A stretch of 64,000 nt of DNA from Deltaproteobacteria bacterium (GTDB lineage: Bacteria; Myxococcota; Kuafuiibacteriia; Kuafuiibacteriales; Kuafuiibacteriaceae): positions 1,612,001-1,676,000 of the forward strand of contig JADJBV010000002.1 of the NCBI GenBank assembly GCA_016703535.1, in the 5' to 3' direction. Positions 1-8,944 of this stretch are shown here, one piece after another. The notes below the pieces were generated by a model, which was not told the origin of the DNA, did not search any database, and saw nothing but the letters and a program-made list of their open reading frames with translations. Every line of letters begins with the position of its first letter. The first letter of the stretch is position 1. The translations under genes were made by a program, and so were the position numbers.

Positions 1-579
1 GGTGGCTACGTCGCCGGCCAAGAGGGTCGGCTCCACCGCGCCGATGCCCTTGCGCTCCAAGGCCTTGATCTGCTCGCCCAGGTTGGACTTGAGCAGCTCG
101 AGCTGCTTGAGCGGGAGCTGGTTCTGGACCTCAGGGCCCGCCGCGACGATCGCCTTCTCCACCGTCGCGACCCGTTCCTGCATCTGCAGGCGCGCCTCGA
201 GCTGGAGGCCGCGGCCGCTCCGGGAGAGGGCGTGATCGGTCCGGTTGGCGCCCACCGACAACATCTGGCAGAGGCCCTCGAAGGAGGCGACGACGGTCGC
301 GAGGCGCTGTTGTTCCTTCCAGGCGGCCTGGAGCTCTGGCAACAGTTGCGGCGCGACGTCTTTCACCAAATCCTGGAGAGCCTCGTTGCGACCCCATCCT
401 TTTTTGGTGGCCTTGTCCCAGGCCTCACCGACACCCCGTTCCCCCATCTGGAGCCCGGTGTCCCACTCCGCCTTGGCGGTCTGGGCTTTGGCGGCCGCCA
501 CCTGCTGATCGAGGATCACCTTGGTGTCGGCCAGGTCAGGGACCCGGACCTGGAGTTTGCCGATGGGAGTGGTCGCCAT
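1..579 (-). CDS. Hypothetical helical protein, C-terminus beyond window edge
   Basis: The frame is open from an ATG at 579 to the window edge, giving 193 residues without a stop. The sequence is rich in Ala, Gln, Glu and Leu with heptad-like spacing, suggesting a mostly alpha-helical or coiled-coil soluble protein. I see no signal peptide, membrane segment or catalytic motif. It starts 16 bases after the stop of the glutamyl-tRNA synthetase gene on the same strand, so it is probably the last visible member of the five-gene block that begins at 8776. I do not recognise the family, and the missing C-terminus could hold a diagnostic domain. Confidence 0.7.
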   Translation of the reverse strand, partial: MATTPIGKLQVRVPDLADTKVILDQQVAAAKAQTAKAEWDTGLQMGERGVGEAWDKATKKGWGRNEALQDLVKDVAPQLLPELQAAWKEQQRLATVVASFEGLCQMLSVGANRTDHALSRSGRGLQLEARLQMQERVATVEKAIVAAGPEVQNQLPLKQLELLKSNLGEQIKALERKGIGAVEPTLLAGDVAT

Positions 580-595
580 GATTTGAACGCTGCTT

Positions 596-2227
596 TCAGC
601 CCAAGATCTCGCCGAGGCGGCGAAGGCTCTCTTCGCGGCCCAGGAGGGCCAGGGTGTTGTGGAGCGGGACGCCGGTGGTCATGCCAGTCAACATCCAGCG
701 CAGGCTCTGCCCGTATTGGGTGTACTTGGCGTTGTTGCCGTCGTTGAAGTCCTGGAGCGTCTTGTCCAGGGTCTTGAGGGTCCACTTGTTGGCGGGGAGC
801 GCCTCCAGCTCGCCCTTCAGCTTGTTCATCAGCTTCTTCATCGGCGCGCCGGCGTACACGGCCTTCTCTTCGGCCTGGTAGTTGGGCTCGGCCCGGAGCA
901 ACACCAAGAGGTCCACGATCTCGCCGTAGTTGGCGGTCCGGGCCTTGGCGCCGTCGGCGACCGCCTCCAACATCGCTGGGGTCACGCCCTCCAGCAGCTT
1001 CTTCGCTTCGGCGGCGGTGATGCCGGTCCGGGCGAAGAAGCCGTCCCGCTTTTCGGTGCCGGGGTCTTCCAGGTGAGCCTTGAGCAACTCCGGATCACCG
1101 ATCCGGCGCTGCAGTTCGGCCACCAGCTCCTGGTTGTCGGTCTTCTTGATGGCGAACATCATCCGGCGGTTGAGGGCCTCGACGCCCAACACCGAACGGG
1201 ATTTGGACATGTTCAGCGGGTCGAACTGTCGAGCCAGATCTTCGATCGACTGGGTCTGATCGGTCTCGTAGTGCATGCCCATCCGAGCGAAGTGGTTCAT
1301 CAAGACGTTCGGCGAATAACCGAGGTTGATGTACTCACCGACCCACACCGCGCCGTGGCGTTTGCTGAGCTTGCCGCCGGGCTTGTAGACCGCCTTGTGC
1401 TCCACGCCCTGCTCGTCCTTGTAGGCCGGCTTGAGCACCTCCGGGTCCCCGTGGATCAGGGGCATGTGGTAGAACTCCGGCACTTCGAAGCCGAGGGCGC
1501 GGAACAGCGGGATCTGCCGGGCCGCGTTGCCCAAGTGATCGTCACCCCGGAGGATGTGGGTGATGCCTTGATCGCCGTCGTCGAAGACGTTGGCGAAGAG
1601 GAAGGTCGGGGACCCGTCGGAGCGCCGGATCACGTAGTCGGAGACGCCGTCGGCGTTGGCCACGTTGATCGGCACGTTGCCCTTGATCCGGTCCGGCACG
1701 TAGATGGTCGCCTCGGGCGGCATCTTGAAGAAGATCGCGCCGCTGCCCTGCGGGTCCGCGTAGGCCTTCCCTTCCTTGATCAGGCGATCGATGGCCCCGT
1801 TGTAGAGGTCGCTGCGCTGAGACTGGAAGATCGGCTGGCCGTCCCAGTTCATGCCCAACATCTTGAGGCTCTCCAAGATGCCTTCGGTGAACTCGGGCTT
1901 GGAGCGCATTTGGTCCGTGTCCTCGATGCGGAGCACGAACTCGCCGCCCATCTTTTTGGCGAAGAGAAAGTTCATCAACGCGGTCCGGGCGCCACCGATG
2001 TGAAGGTGACCGGTTGGGCTGGGCGCAAAACGGACTCGCACCGGCCGCTCCTTGACCTGGCCGCCGCCGAGGCGAGCGATCTCGGCCTTGGTGATCCCGC
2101 GCAACTCGGGTTGCAAGACGCCAACCTTTGGCTGCGCCTTGACCTTCGCCTTGGCACCAACTTCGCCCGGGGCGTTGATCGTGACGGGGCCATTTCGATT
2201 CCCGATCCTGTTGCTTCCTTCACTCAT
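596..2227 (-). CDS. gltX: Glutamyl-tRNA synthetase (class I), N-terminally extended
   Basis: This 543-residue protein charges tRNA with glutamate in the cytoplasm. The class I signature FAPSPTGHLHIGG lies at about residues 67-79, the KMSKS-type motif KLSKR at 286-290, and the C-terminal half ends in PLHNTLALLGREESL, typical of the helical anticodon-binding domain. The ATG at 2227 is preceded by AAGGGA; a longer upstream frame exists but would overlap the preceding gene. Two features are unusual. About 60 residues of basic, low-complexity sequence precede the catalytic fold. A roughly 20-residue insertion (residues 262-284) lies just before KLSKR, where family members normally have a short loop. 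It follows the 1080-residue gene by 44 bases and sits in a block of unknown helical proteins. Whether it is the only GluRS of the genome cannot be told here. Confidence 0.93.
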   Translation of the reverse strand: MSEGSNRIGNRNGPVTINAPGEVGAKAKVKAQPKVGVLQPELRGITKAEIARLGGGQVKERPVRVRFAPSPTGHLHIGGARTALMNFLFAKKMGGEFVLRIEDTDQMRSKPEFTEGILESLKMLGMNWDGQPIFQSQRSDLYNGAIDRLIKEGKAYADPQGSGAIFFKMPPEATIYVPDRIKGNVPINVANADGVSDYVIRRSDGSPTFLFANVFDDGDQGITHILRGDDHLGNAARQIPLFRALGFEVPEFYHMPLIHGDPEVLKPAYKDEQGVEHKAVYKPGGKLSKRHGAVWVGEYINLGYSPNVLMNHFARMGMHYETDQTQSIEDLARQFDPLNMSKSRSVLGVEALNRRMMFAIKKTDNQELVAELQRRIGDPELLKAHLEDPGTEKRDGFFARTGITAAEAKKLLEGVTPAMLEAVADGAKARTANYGEIVDLLVLLRAEPNYQAEEKAVYAGAPMKKLMNKLKGELEALPANKWTLKTLDKTLQDFNDGNNAKYTQYGQSLRWMLTGMTTGVPLHNTLALLGREESLRRLGEILG

Positions 2228-2271
2228 GGCGACGATCCCTTTTTCTGACTCTGTGTCGGCCGAGGTCGGAG

Positions 2272-5200
2272 CTAACGCTCCGGCGTCAACACCACGAACT
2301 TGTTCTCGAAGACCTTGTCGACTTGTTGGTTTTGGGTGCGAACACCCACCACGCCCGCCCCCGCGGCCCCATTGGGCGGCGCGGAGTCCAAGTACTCCGA
2401 CTTGAGGTTGCTGGCTCGGTTGGTCGCCGACATGATCTTGTGCTCGGCCACCGTCCCATAGCGGCGGCAAAGGTCTTCGATCACCTTGTTCATGTCAGCG
2501 ATGCCCGCTCGACCGGTCTTGCTGGCGTCCCAATAATATTCGGTGGCGAACCCGCAGGCGACGCCCATGTCGGCGGCTCGGCGGACCATGTGCTCGATCA
2601 GGCGTTGGCGCTCTTCCGAGTCGGTCCGGTCCGGATAGGTGCGCTCCAGGATCAACATGGGTTGACCCACGTGGCCGGCGTCCTGGCGCTCGACCAGGCG
2701 CATGATCACGCGTCGCTGCTCGCCGGCCGCCCCCGCGGTGACCATGTACTTTTTGTTCGCGTCCACGATGTAGGCCCAAAGGGGGCCCACACTCCCAGCG
2801 ATGCAGGTCCCGCCCTTTTGGATCAGGTTGAACATCGTGGTCAGGCTCGGGTTGTCGGTGGTGGTCACCTCCGAGTACTGGATGTCGCTCAGCCGCAAGG
2901 TCCAGACCAGCTGATCCAAAGCGGCCTCGGCGTGGGCGCCCAAGCGCTTCTTGATCGTCGGGATGTCGTTGGCCAGGCGCTGGAACTTCTCGGGGGTCAT
3001 GTTCCCCGGGGTCATTTCGGCGACCTTTTTGGCCCAGCGGAGGGTCTCGATCTTGGCGGGCAGGCCGGTCATTTGCGCTGCGATAGGCCGCCGGGCCGCT
3101 CGGTTGTTCTTGTCGATCTGTCGGAGCTGCTCGACCAGGCCGGCGTGTTTGGCCTCCAGGTCGGCGAGGGGGCCCCAGGCCTCGACGGCGCGGCTGTAGA
3201 CCAGCTCGCCCAGCTTGGCGCTCTCACTGATCCGTTCGTCGAAGGCCTTCTTGCCTGCGCCCGTGAACCGAACGTGGTTCATGGTCACCGGCTCCATCCA
3301 CTTTTGACGTTGAGCCGGCGTCAGACAGGCTAGGTGTTTTTCGGCTTGCGGGGTCGCATACCGGAAGGCCTGGACGCGACCTTCGAGGGTGTAGCGGAGC
3401 AGGCCGGTCACCAACTCTTTGGGGACCTCGCCGGCGTTGGCGGCCGCGGTCCGGAAGAAGTTGGCGGCGCCCTCCTGCACCTCTTCCAAGCCGGCCTTGG
3501 TCACCTTGACGCCCTTGGCGCCCTGGAGGAGCTGGTCGAGGTTGAGCTCCTTCATCAGCTTCAGGTTCTGACGAGCTTCGATGTCGCTCAGTACACTTTT
3601 GCCCTCAGCGAGGCTGCCGATCACCTTCTCCAAGTACTCCTTGGGCGGGGTGTAGCCGGTGTCCATCAAGATGGCTTCGACGGTCCGGCAGAGGATCTGG
3701 GGCGACAACTTGGCGCCCTGGAGGGCGGTCACCAAGTTCACCGCGCTGACGCCCACGCTTTCGGCGAGGGCCATCAGGGTCCGCAAGTTGCGGATGTGGT
3801 TCTTGTTGCCGCGGGCGTTCTTGAAGAAAGCCTCAAGCTCGGGGAGCCAAGCCTCAACCGGCTTGTTGGCGCCGGCAGCCGCGCTGATGAAGCGGCCCAA
3901 GCTGTCGGCGGGCAACGTCGGATGCGCGGCCGCCAACACCGCCAAGTCTTGTCCCGCGGCGGTGACGCTCTGCAGGTCTCCCGGGAAGGCGTCACGGAGC
4001 AGGGCGACGATCCCGCCATGTTCGATGTCCGGGATCGCGGCGGCGAAGCGGGCGCCGTTCTTCAGCACTTGCGTCAGCGCGTGTTCGTGCTGCGCGTTTT
4101 CAATCGCGGCCTGCAAGGTGGTCAGGGGGCCGTCGCGACGAGCGTAGCGTTCGGTCAGCCCTGCGAAGCTGTTGGCGAGGGAGGTCAGACCGCTCGAGCC
4201 GTCCAGCTCTACGCCTTCCATCCCGAGGACCCGCTGCCGGGCCGGCTCCGAGAGGGCCGCCAGCACGTTGTTGATCAGCGCCAGTGTCGCCGGCGCCTCG
4301 ACGGGCTTGACCCATCCAAGGTGTTCGGTGGCGAGGGCCACCAGGGCCTCCGGATCCACTCCCCGTTGCCCGATCTGAACCAAGGTTTGGGCGACCTGGG
4401 CCCCGACCTCGGCGGGCATCTGGTGGGCGCCAGCGTAGAGCTCGAGGAGCCCGGCGGCGATCGCCCGGAAGGTCCCCTGCCCATGGGCGGCGTTCGCGTT
4501 GACGTTCTGGAACCAAGCCAGCTGAGTCTCAGGTGACAACTCACCCATGGCGCGATCCGCCAAGCCGCGGAGTTGCCGTTCGTGTTCGGGCTCCAGACCC
4601 TGGCCCTTCTTGGCCTCCACGTTTTGCAAGAAGGCTTGCTGTTGGGCGGGGATCTGCTGCGCGGCCTGGGCCGCCTTCTGGTCGTACTGGTTCTTGGTGG
4701 CTTGGGCTTTGGCGCCGACGTCGGCGGCGATCTTCAGCTGTCCGTCGCTGAACTTCTCCCGTCCCGCCGCCTTCTTGGCCTCCTCCGCGGGGTCCTTCCC
4801 GCTGGCGGCCCCCAGGGCGGTGGTGATCACCAACCGCAAGTTGGCGCTTTTGCTACCGGCCGCTTGGTCCAGGGCGCCGGCCGCGCCGAGAGTGGCTTCG
4901 GTCGCGGCCCGCAGTACGGTGGGGTCACCGACCTTGGCGAAGAGCGCCATCGCCCACGCCAGGTCTTCACCCATCTCACTCGAGCCCAGCTCACCGGCCG
5001 TCTGGGCAACCCGCTCCATGCCGCGGATCTGCTCACGGCTGGGCGCGTTGCCAGCCTCGATCATGATCTGGGCCTGCTTCATGACCTCCCGGATGGCGCC
5101 GGCGGCGCTGGTGGGATCGAGGGCCGCGAGGCCAGGGCCGAGTGCGCTCAACAGTCGCGCTGGGAGTTGCTCGAAGAGCAGGCGATCCGTGGGGCGCCGG

Positions 5201-5514
5201 AGCATCGCCGGCTTCTCCAGGGCGGCGGAAAAGGCGTCGAGATCGGCCTTCAAAGACGCAAACGACCCGATGTGTCGCGAGAGCATCATCAGGCTCAGCC
5301 CGAGGCGTTCACCCGAGGCATAGAGATCCGCAACGCTCTGCCGCATGAGCGCGCCCGAAAGCCCGGGGGACTTCTTCGTGGGGGCCGGCCGGCCGCCCGA
5401 GGCCACGTCTGGCAGGCGACCGACGCTGAGGGTTGGTTCACCCCTGGGGGCGTCGACCTGTTCGGCCTGACGAGTCAGGATCCGACTCCGGGCTAGGTCG
5501 CGGATGAAGGTCAT
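2272..5514 (-). CDS. Large helical protein with C-terminal GTC/DANK domain, unknown function
   Basis: This 1080-residue protein has no signal peptide or membrane segment. Residues 1 to about 780 are Ala/Leu/Gln-rich and look like alpha-helical repeats. Around residues 783-831 there is a segment with AGLVEQLRQIDKN followed by ARRP that recurs in the neighbouring peptidase. The C-terminal 230 residues look like a compact alpha/beta domain with GGTCIAGSVGPLWAYIVDAN (Cys plus Asp-Ala-Asn-Lys), a beta-rich core and a later GFATEYYWDASK motif. The ATG start overlaps the peptidase stop as ATGA, indicating translational coupling. A conserved Cys hints at a catalytic or metal site, but I cannot assign an activity. 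Confidence 0.85.
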   Translation of the reverse strand: MTFIRDLARSRILTRQAEQVDAPRGEPTLSVGRLPDVASGGRPAPTKKSPGLSGALMRQSVADLYASGERLGLSLMMLSRHIGSFASLKADLDAFSAALEKPAMLRRPTDRLLFEQLPARLLSALGPGLAALDPTSAAGAIREVMKQAQIMIEAGNAPSREQIRGMERVAQTAGELGSSEMGEDLAWAMALFAKVGDPTVLRAATEATLGAAGALDQAAGSKSANLRLVITTALGAASGKDPAEEAKKAAGREKFSDGQLKIAADVGAKAQATKNQYDQKAAQAAQQIPAQQQAFLQNVEAKKGQGLEPEHERQLRGLADRAMGELSPETQLAWFQNVNANAAHGQGTFRAIAAGLLELYAGAHQMPAEVGAQVAQTLVQIGQRGVDPEALVALATEHLGWVKPVEAPATLALINNVLAALSEPARQRVLGMEGVELDGSSGLTSLANSFAGLTERYARRDGPLTTLQAAIENAQHEHALTQVLKNGARFAAAIPDIEHGGIVALLRDAFPGDLQSVTAAGQDLAVLAAAHPTLPADSLGRFISAAAGANKPVEAWLPELEAFFKNARGNKNHIRNLRTLMALAESVGVSAVNLVTALQGAKLSPQILCRTVEAILMDTGYTPPKEYLEKVIGSLAEGKSVLSDIEARQNLKLMKELNLDQLLQGAKGVKVTKAGLEEVQEGAANFFRTAAANAGEVPKELVTGLLRYTLEGRVQAFRYATPQAEKHLACLTPAQRQKWMEPVTMNHVRFTGAGKKAFDERISESAKLGELVYSRAVEAWGPLADLEAKHAGLVEQLRQIDKNNRAARRPIAAQMTGLPAKIETLRWAKKVAEMTPGNMTPEKFQRLANDIPTIKKRLGAHAEAALDQLVWTLRLSDIQYSEVTTTDNPSLTTMFNLIQKGGTCIAGSVGPLWAYIVDANKKYMVTAGAAGEQRRVIMRLVERQDAGHVGQPMLILERTYPDRTDSEERQRLIEHMVRRAADMGVACGFATEYYWDASKTGRAGIADMNKVIEDLCRRYGTVAEHKIMSATNRASNLKSEYLDSAPPNGAAGAGVVGVRTQNQQVDKVFENKFVVLTPER

Positions 5515-8330
5515 TCCATACCTCGTTGCGGGGCGCCGAGCGCCGTCACTGCGAGCGGGGCTCCCCGCTCCTTCTGATTCAGCAAAAGACCACCGTGACC
5601 TTGAGCCTGCTCGAGCTCGTGCACGGCCCTCATCAAGGGCACCAAGGACTCGCGACCCAACATCTCTTTGAGCTTCGGCAGCGACTCATCCAGCGTTGCC
5701 TGCGCTTTCGGCGAAGGCTGCTTTTTCAGCGTGGCGATCGCGGCGCTGGCGGCGAAGTACGGCGCGATGGCCGCAGCCACCGCCTCGAGTTCGGGGTCTT
5801 TTGCACCCGCCCAAACCCGCTCCATCTTCGTCTCCACCGCCCTTTTTACCTTGCTCGAGCTCAGGCGATCATCTTCGTCGACCGGCAGCCGATCACCCAA
5901 AACCTCGGCGATCTCCGGCCACAAACGAGACAAGGCGACCGCGGTTTTTTCGGCGCCGGCCTCTCGTCGTTTGCTCTGGGCTTTGGCGTCGGCCTCGTAG
6001 GGGACATATTCGCCGATCCAGCGGATCCAGAAGTCCAGCTCGACTCGGGCGTCTTCGGTGCCGGGCAACTTCAGGGTCGCGTCGCGCACCGCCACCAACC
6101 GCTCCTGCACTTCACCTAGACCGACCTCTGGCTTGAGGAACCCTCGAAACGAGTCGAAGCAGCGGGCCAAGCTGAGGCTGCCGGCCACCAGATCCGCCAG
6201 GTCGTTCAAGCGCTGCAGCTCGGGGGCGTCGGAGGCCCGGGCGGCCTGGCTGACTCGATCTTCTTGGGCCGCCAGGGCCTGATCAAAGGCTTCACTCAAG
6301 CCCTTCTTGCTGGCCAAGCGCCGCAGGTCTTCCAGGTTTTTTGCCTTGGCCGGCTCGCCGAACACCGAGGCGGTCAACGCCCCGTAAAACGAGAGCAGCA
6401 GCCGCGCCGCCGCCGGCGTTTGCAAGCCATCTTGCAGAGCCTGGGCTTTGGCCAACAGGTCCGCGCCCTGGGCCTCGGGCAACTTCAGCTCGGGGATCAA
6501 AGCGGTGAAGTCGACGAAGGCGTTTCGGTCTTGGAACTGGGCGACCCACTTGGCGTCGGCCTTGTTCAACCCGTTGAGCTGCTGGTGCAACATAACTTGC
6601 ACGAGGAACATTCGCCGGTTGGCGTGGGGATCGGCCACCAACGCTTCACCAGCACGGATCAGCTGCTTCTTCAGCCCGTCGAGGTCCTCCGACTGGACCT
6701 TGGGATCCCGCGTCGCCGACACCGGTTGGTTGGGCCTCAGGATGCCCGCCGCCGCCGAGGACACCGCCTCTCCCAGACCCCAGAGCGTCTCTCGGGCCAC
6801 GAAGACCGCTCGGTCCGCGTTCACTTGCGCCGAAAACGCGACCACGTCCTTGTGCAGGACCACCCCGTCGAGGTGAGCGTCCAACCCCAGGGCCTTGGCG
6901 CCCCGGAGGATCTCGCCCAGCCGGGCCGGGATCTGCTGCAGGTAGTAGTCACCTTTGTTCTTGAGTTTGGTCAGGTAGATCGCGCCTTGCAGCACGTCCT
7001 CCAGGCCACCCAAGGCCACCAGGCGATCTTGGAGCGGTCGCCGGGCCTCGACGTCGTTTTTGTCGATCTCTCGGTGTTGTTCGACCAAACCGGCTCGCAG
7101 CGTCCGGAGCCCGTGGAGCACCGGCTCTTTGATCAAGGAGACTTCGTCGCCTTGCAGCGCCTTCCAGTCCACGCCCGCTCGAGCGGTGATCTCCGGGCTC
7201 GTCAGCTCCTTGACCAGCCGCTGAGCCACCTGCCGGAGCTCGGGCAAGCGAACCGACAGATCGTTTAGCCGCAGCGCCTCTTCTTCGATCACCGAAGAGC
7301 CCGCCGACTTCAGGTGTTTGATCAGCGGGTAACTCGGCATGAAGCCGCCCGGCTGGATCTTGAGCTGCCCGAGGGACTCGGGGTGGTTGGCGGCCTCGAC
7401 GACACACTCGTAAGCGAGGCGCGCGTATTGGGCCATTCGCTCCGGGATCAGCCGGGTCATGTCGTCTTGGGGCTGGTGGTTGTCCAGGTCTCGGCCCGAC
7501 AGGAAGTTCACGATCGGCACGCCCACTCGATAGAGGGGTTCGGCGTCGGTGGTGAACATCTGGGCCTGAGGGTGTTGCTCGGGATAACCGTCGACGGCGA
7601 CGTCACCCTTGGCGGTGGCGCGTTCGGCGGCCCGCTTCAGCACGCCCTTGGCGAAGTGATCTCGGCTGGACCACTGATAGACCTCGTTGCGGGGCCCTCC
7701 CTCGAGGTGCGGTTGGCCGATCATGTCGGCGTTGACCATCAAAGCGGTCTGCTTGAGCGGCACCACCGGGTTGGCGGCGTAGATCTTGGACCCGCGGCGG
7801 CCCGGCTGGTTTTTGCCCTGGAACTTCAGGGCCTCTTCGCCGTCGAAGGTGACGAAGAGGATCGAACGTTTGGGCGGGTTCCTCGAGAAGGCCTGGGCCA
7901 AAGCCAACACCAAGGCGCAGCCGCTGGCGTTGTCGTTGGCGCCGATCAGGGTGCCTTCTTGGGAGTCGTGGTGGGCCGAGACGATCACGTATTCGTCCCG
8001 CAGCAGCGGATCGCTGCCGCGCAACACCCCGACCACGTTTTGGCCCGGCCATTGTTCATCGCCGATCTTGTAGTCGAACTCCTGCAGGTAGCTGTTGCCG
8101 ACCCCGGGCTGGATCCCCGCGCGCCGCAGCTCCTTGGCCAACCACTCGGCCGACTGGCGCCCGGTTTCGGTCCCGAAGATCCGATCCGGAAAACCTTTGG
8201 CCAAACCTTCGGCCAACTTCATCAGGTGGGCCGGCTCCAGGGCCTTTTCACCAAAGACCAAGGGCGCGTCGACGACACGTCCAAGTCCCTCAATGCCGTG
8301 GGACTTCTTGCCCTTGATCTCGAAGGTCAT
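5511..8330 (-). CDS. M28-family zinc peptidase with long helical C-terminal region
   Basis: This 939-residue protein is probably a di-zinc aminopeptidase of family M28. Visible ligand motifs are SAHHD (His120, Asp122), NDNASG (Asp133), FDGEE (Glu165 and Glu166, catalytic base and ligand), NADMIG (Asp202) and a later NHQPQDD supplying the last His. The catalytic domain spans roughly residues 35-350. The remaining 590 residues are helical and unassigned, which is unusual for M28 enzymes. At about residues 407-460 the protein carries AGLVEQHREIDKN followed by ARRP, matching the next gene. No signal peptide is visible, unlike most bacterial M28 enzymes, so cytoplasmic action is implied. I chose ATG 8330 because the longer frame overlaps the upstream gene; it begins 5 bases after that gene's stop. 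Confidence 0.9.
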   Translation of the reverse strand: MTFEIKGKKSHGIEGLGRVVDAPLVFGEKALEPAHLMKLAEGLAKGFPDRIFGTETGRQSAEWLAKELRRAGIQPGVGNSYLQEFDYKIGDEQWPGQNVVGVLRGSDPLLRDEYVIVSAHHDSQEGTLIGANDNASGCALVLALAQAFSRNPPKRSILFVTFDGEEALKFQGKNQPGRRGSKIYAANPVVPLKQTALMVNADMIGQPHLEGGPRNEVYQWSSRDHFAKGVLKRAAERATAKGDVAVDGYPEQHPQAQMFTTDAEPLYRVGVPIVNFLSGRDLDNHQPQDDMTRLIPERMAQYARLAYECVVEAANHPESLGQLKIQPGGFMPSYPLIKHLKSAGSSVIEEEALRLNDLSVRLPELRQVAQRLVKELTSPEITARAGVDWKALQGDEVSLIKEPVLHGLRTLRAGLVEQHREIDKNDVEARRPLQDRLVALGGLEDVLQGAIYLTKLKNKGDYYLQQIPARLGEILRGAKALGLDAHLDGVVLHKDVVAFSAQVNADRAVFVARETLWGLGEAVSSAAAGILRPNQPVSATRDPKVQSEDLDGLKKQLIRAGEALVADPHANRRMFLVQVMLHQQLNGLNKADAKWVAQFQDRNAFVDFTALIPELKLPEAQGADLLAKAQALQDGLQTPAAARLLLSFYGALTASVFGEPAKAKNLEDLRRLASKKGLSEAFDQALAAQEDRVSQAARASDAPELQRLNDLADLVAGSLSLARCFDSFRGFLKPEVGLGEVQERLVAVRDATLKLPGTEDARVELDFWIRWIGEYVPYEADAKAQSKRREAGAEKTAVALSRLWPEIAEVLGDRLPVDEDDRLSSSKVKRAVETKMERVWAGAKDPELEAVAAAIAPYFAASAAIATLKKQPSPKAQATLDESLPKLKEMLGRESLVPLMRAVHELEQAQGHGGLLLNQKERGAPLAVTALGAPQRGME

Positions 8331-8335
8331 AGTGC

Positions 8336-8776
8336 TCAGGCCTCCGGGTGCACGAACAGGCAGTGCCAGACGGTGGCGGCGCTGGGCTGGATCCACGGCA
8401 CGCTTTCGTCCAACTCGTCTTCGGCCAACAAAACCAGGCCGTGTTTTTCGAGGATCTTCTCGATGCGTTCGATCCGCTCTCGGGTGTCTTCGTCCAGGTC
8501 TTGGCCCAGCCCGTAGTTGAGGGCGGCGAAGGGGCCGATATAGGAGAGCTGCACGCGGAGCTCGTTGAACATGACGATCTCTTCGGAGATGTCGTAGCGG
8601 CCCCGGGTGCCGGGGCGCAGGTCGGGATCGACTGTCTTCAGATCCCGAAGGACCCCCTTGAGGGTGCTGTAGTCCGAGTCGTAGTCCCAGTTGATCTCGT
8701 CATTGTCGAGTGGACTGACCAGGGCTCGCTGCGGATAGTAGTGAATGATCGTGCGCTCGATTTCCGGGGTCATCAT
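8336..8776 (-). CDS. Conserved-looking hypothetical protein, first gene of the block
   Basis: This is a 146-residue acidic cytoplasmic protein without signal peptide or membrane segment. The middle contains ELRVQLSYIGPFAALNYGLG, followed by a charged helix and the C-terminal ATVWHCLFVHPEA. I do not recognise the family; size and acidity resemble many small partner or immunity-type proteins, but nothing here proves such a role. Two ATG codons stand at the start (8776 and 8773), behind a purine-rich GGGGATAGGGA. Its stop lies 5 bases before the M28 peptidase start, so the two are almost certainly co-transcribed. It is the promoter-proximal gene of the block that includes glutamyl-tRNA synthetase. 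Confidence 0.8.
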   Translation of the reverse strand: MMTPEIERTIIHYYPQRALVSPLDNDEINWDYDSDYSTLKGVLRDLKTVDPDLRPGTRGRYDISEEIVMFNELRVQLSYIGPFAALNYGLGQDLDEDTRERIERIEKILEKHGLVLLAEDELDESVPWIQPSAATVWHCLFVHPEA

Positions 8777-8944
8777 TCTAGGTCCCTATCCCCTGTCCTT
8801 TCCTTCGGTCCAGGGTGCCACATCTGGTGAGAAATATGATACACAAAACTACATTTGGCGGAACGGTGGGTAAACCCCGCCAACAGCCGCCGGCCTGCTT
8901 GCGACTGTAGCCTGAGAGCTGCTAGCGGTCGAACTCCAAGCCCC
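8777..8944. promoter_or_regulatory. Divergent intergenic region with AT-rich core, probable promoters
   Basis: This 168-base gap separates the minus-strand five-gene block from plus-strand xdhA. It contains an AT-rich stretch at about 8829-8857 that contrasts with the GC-rich surroundings. On the plus strand TATGAT (8835-8840) resembles a -10 box; no clear TTGACA partner is seen. Divergent promoters are the simplest reading. Confidence 0.45.

Noticed and set aside
659..2248. A 529-codon plus-strand frame opposite gltX
   Set aside because: Gene-shadow composition; the GluRS motifs on the minus strand settle the coding strand.
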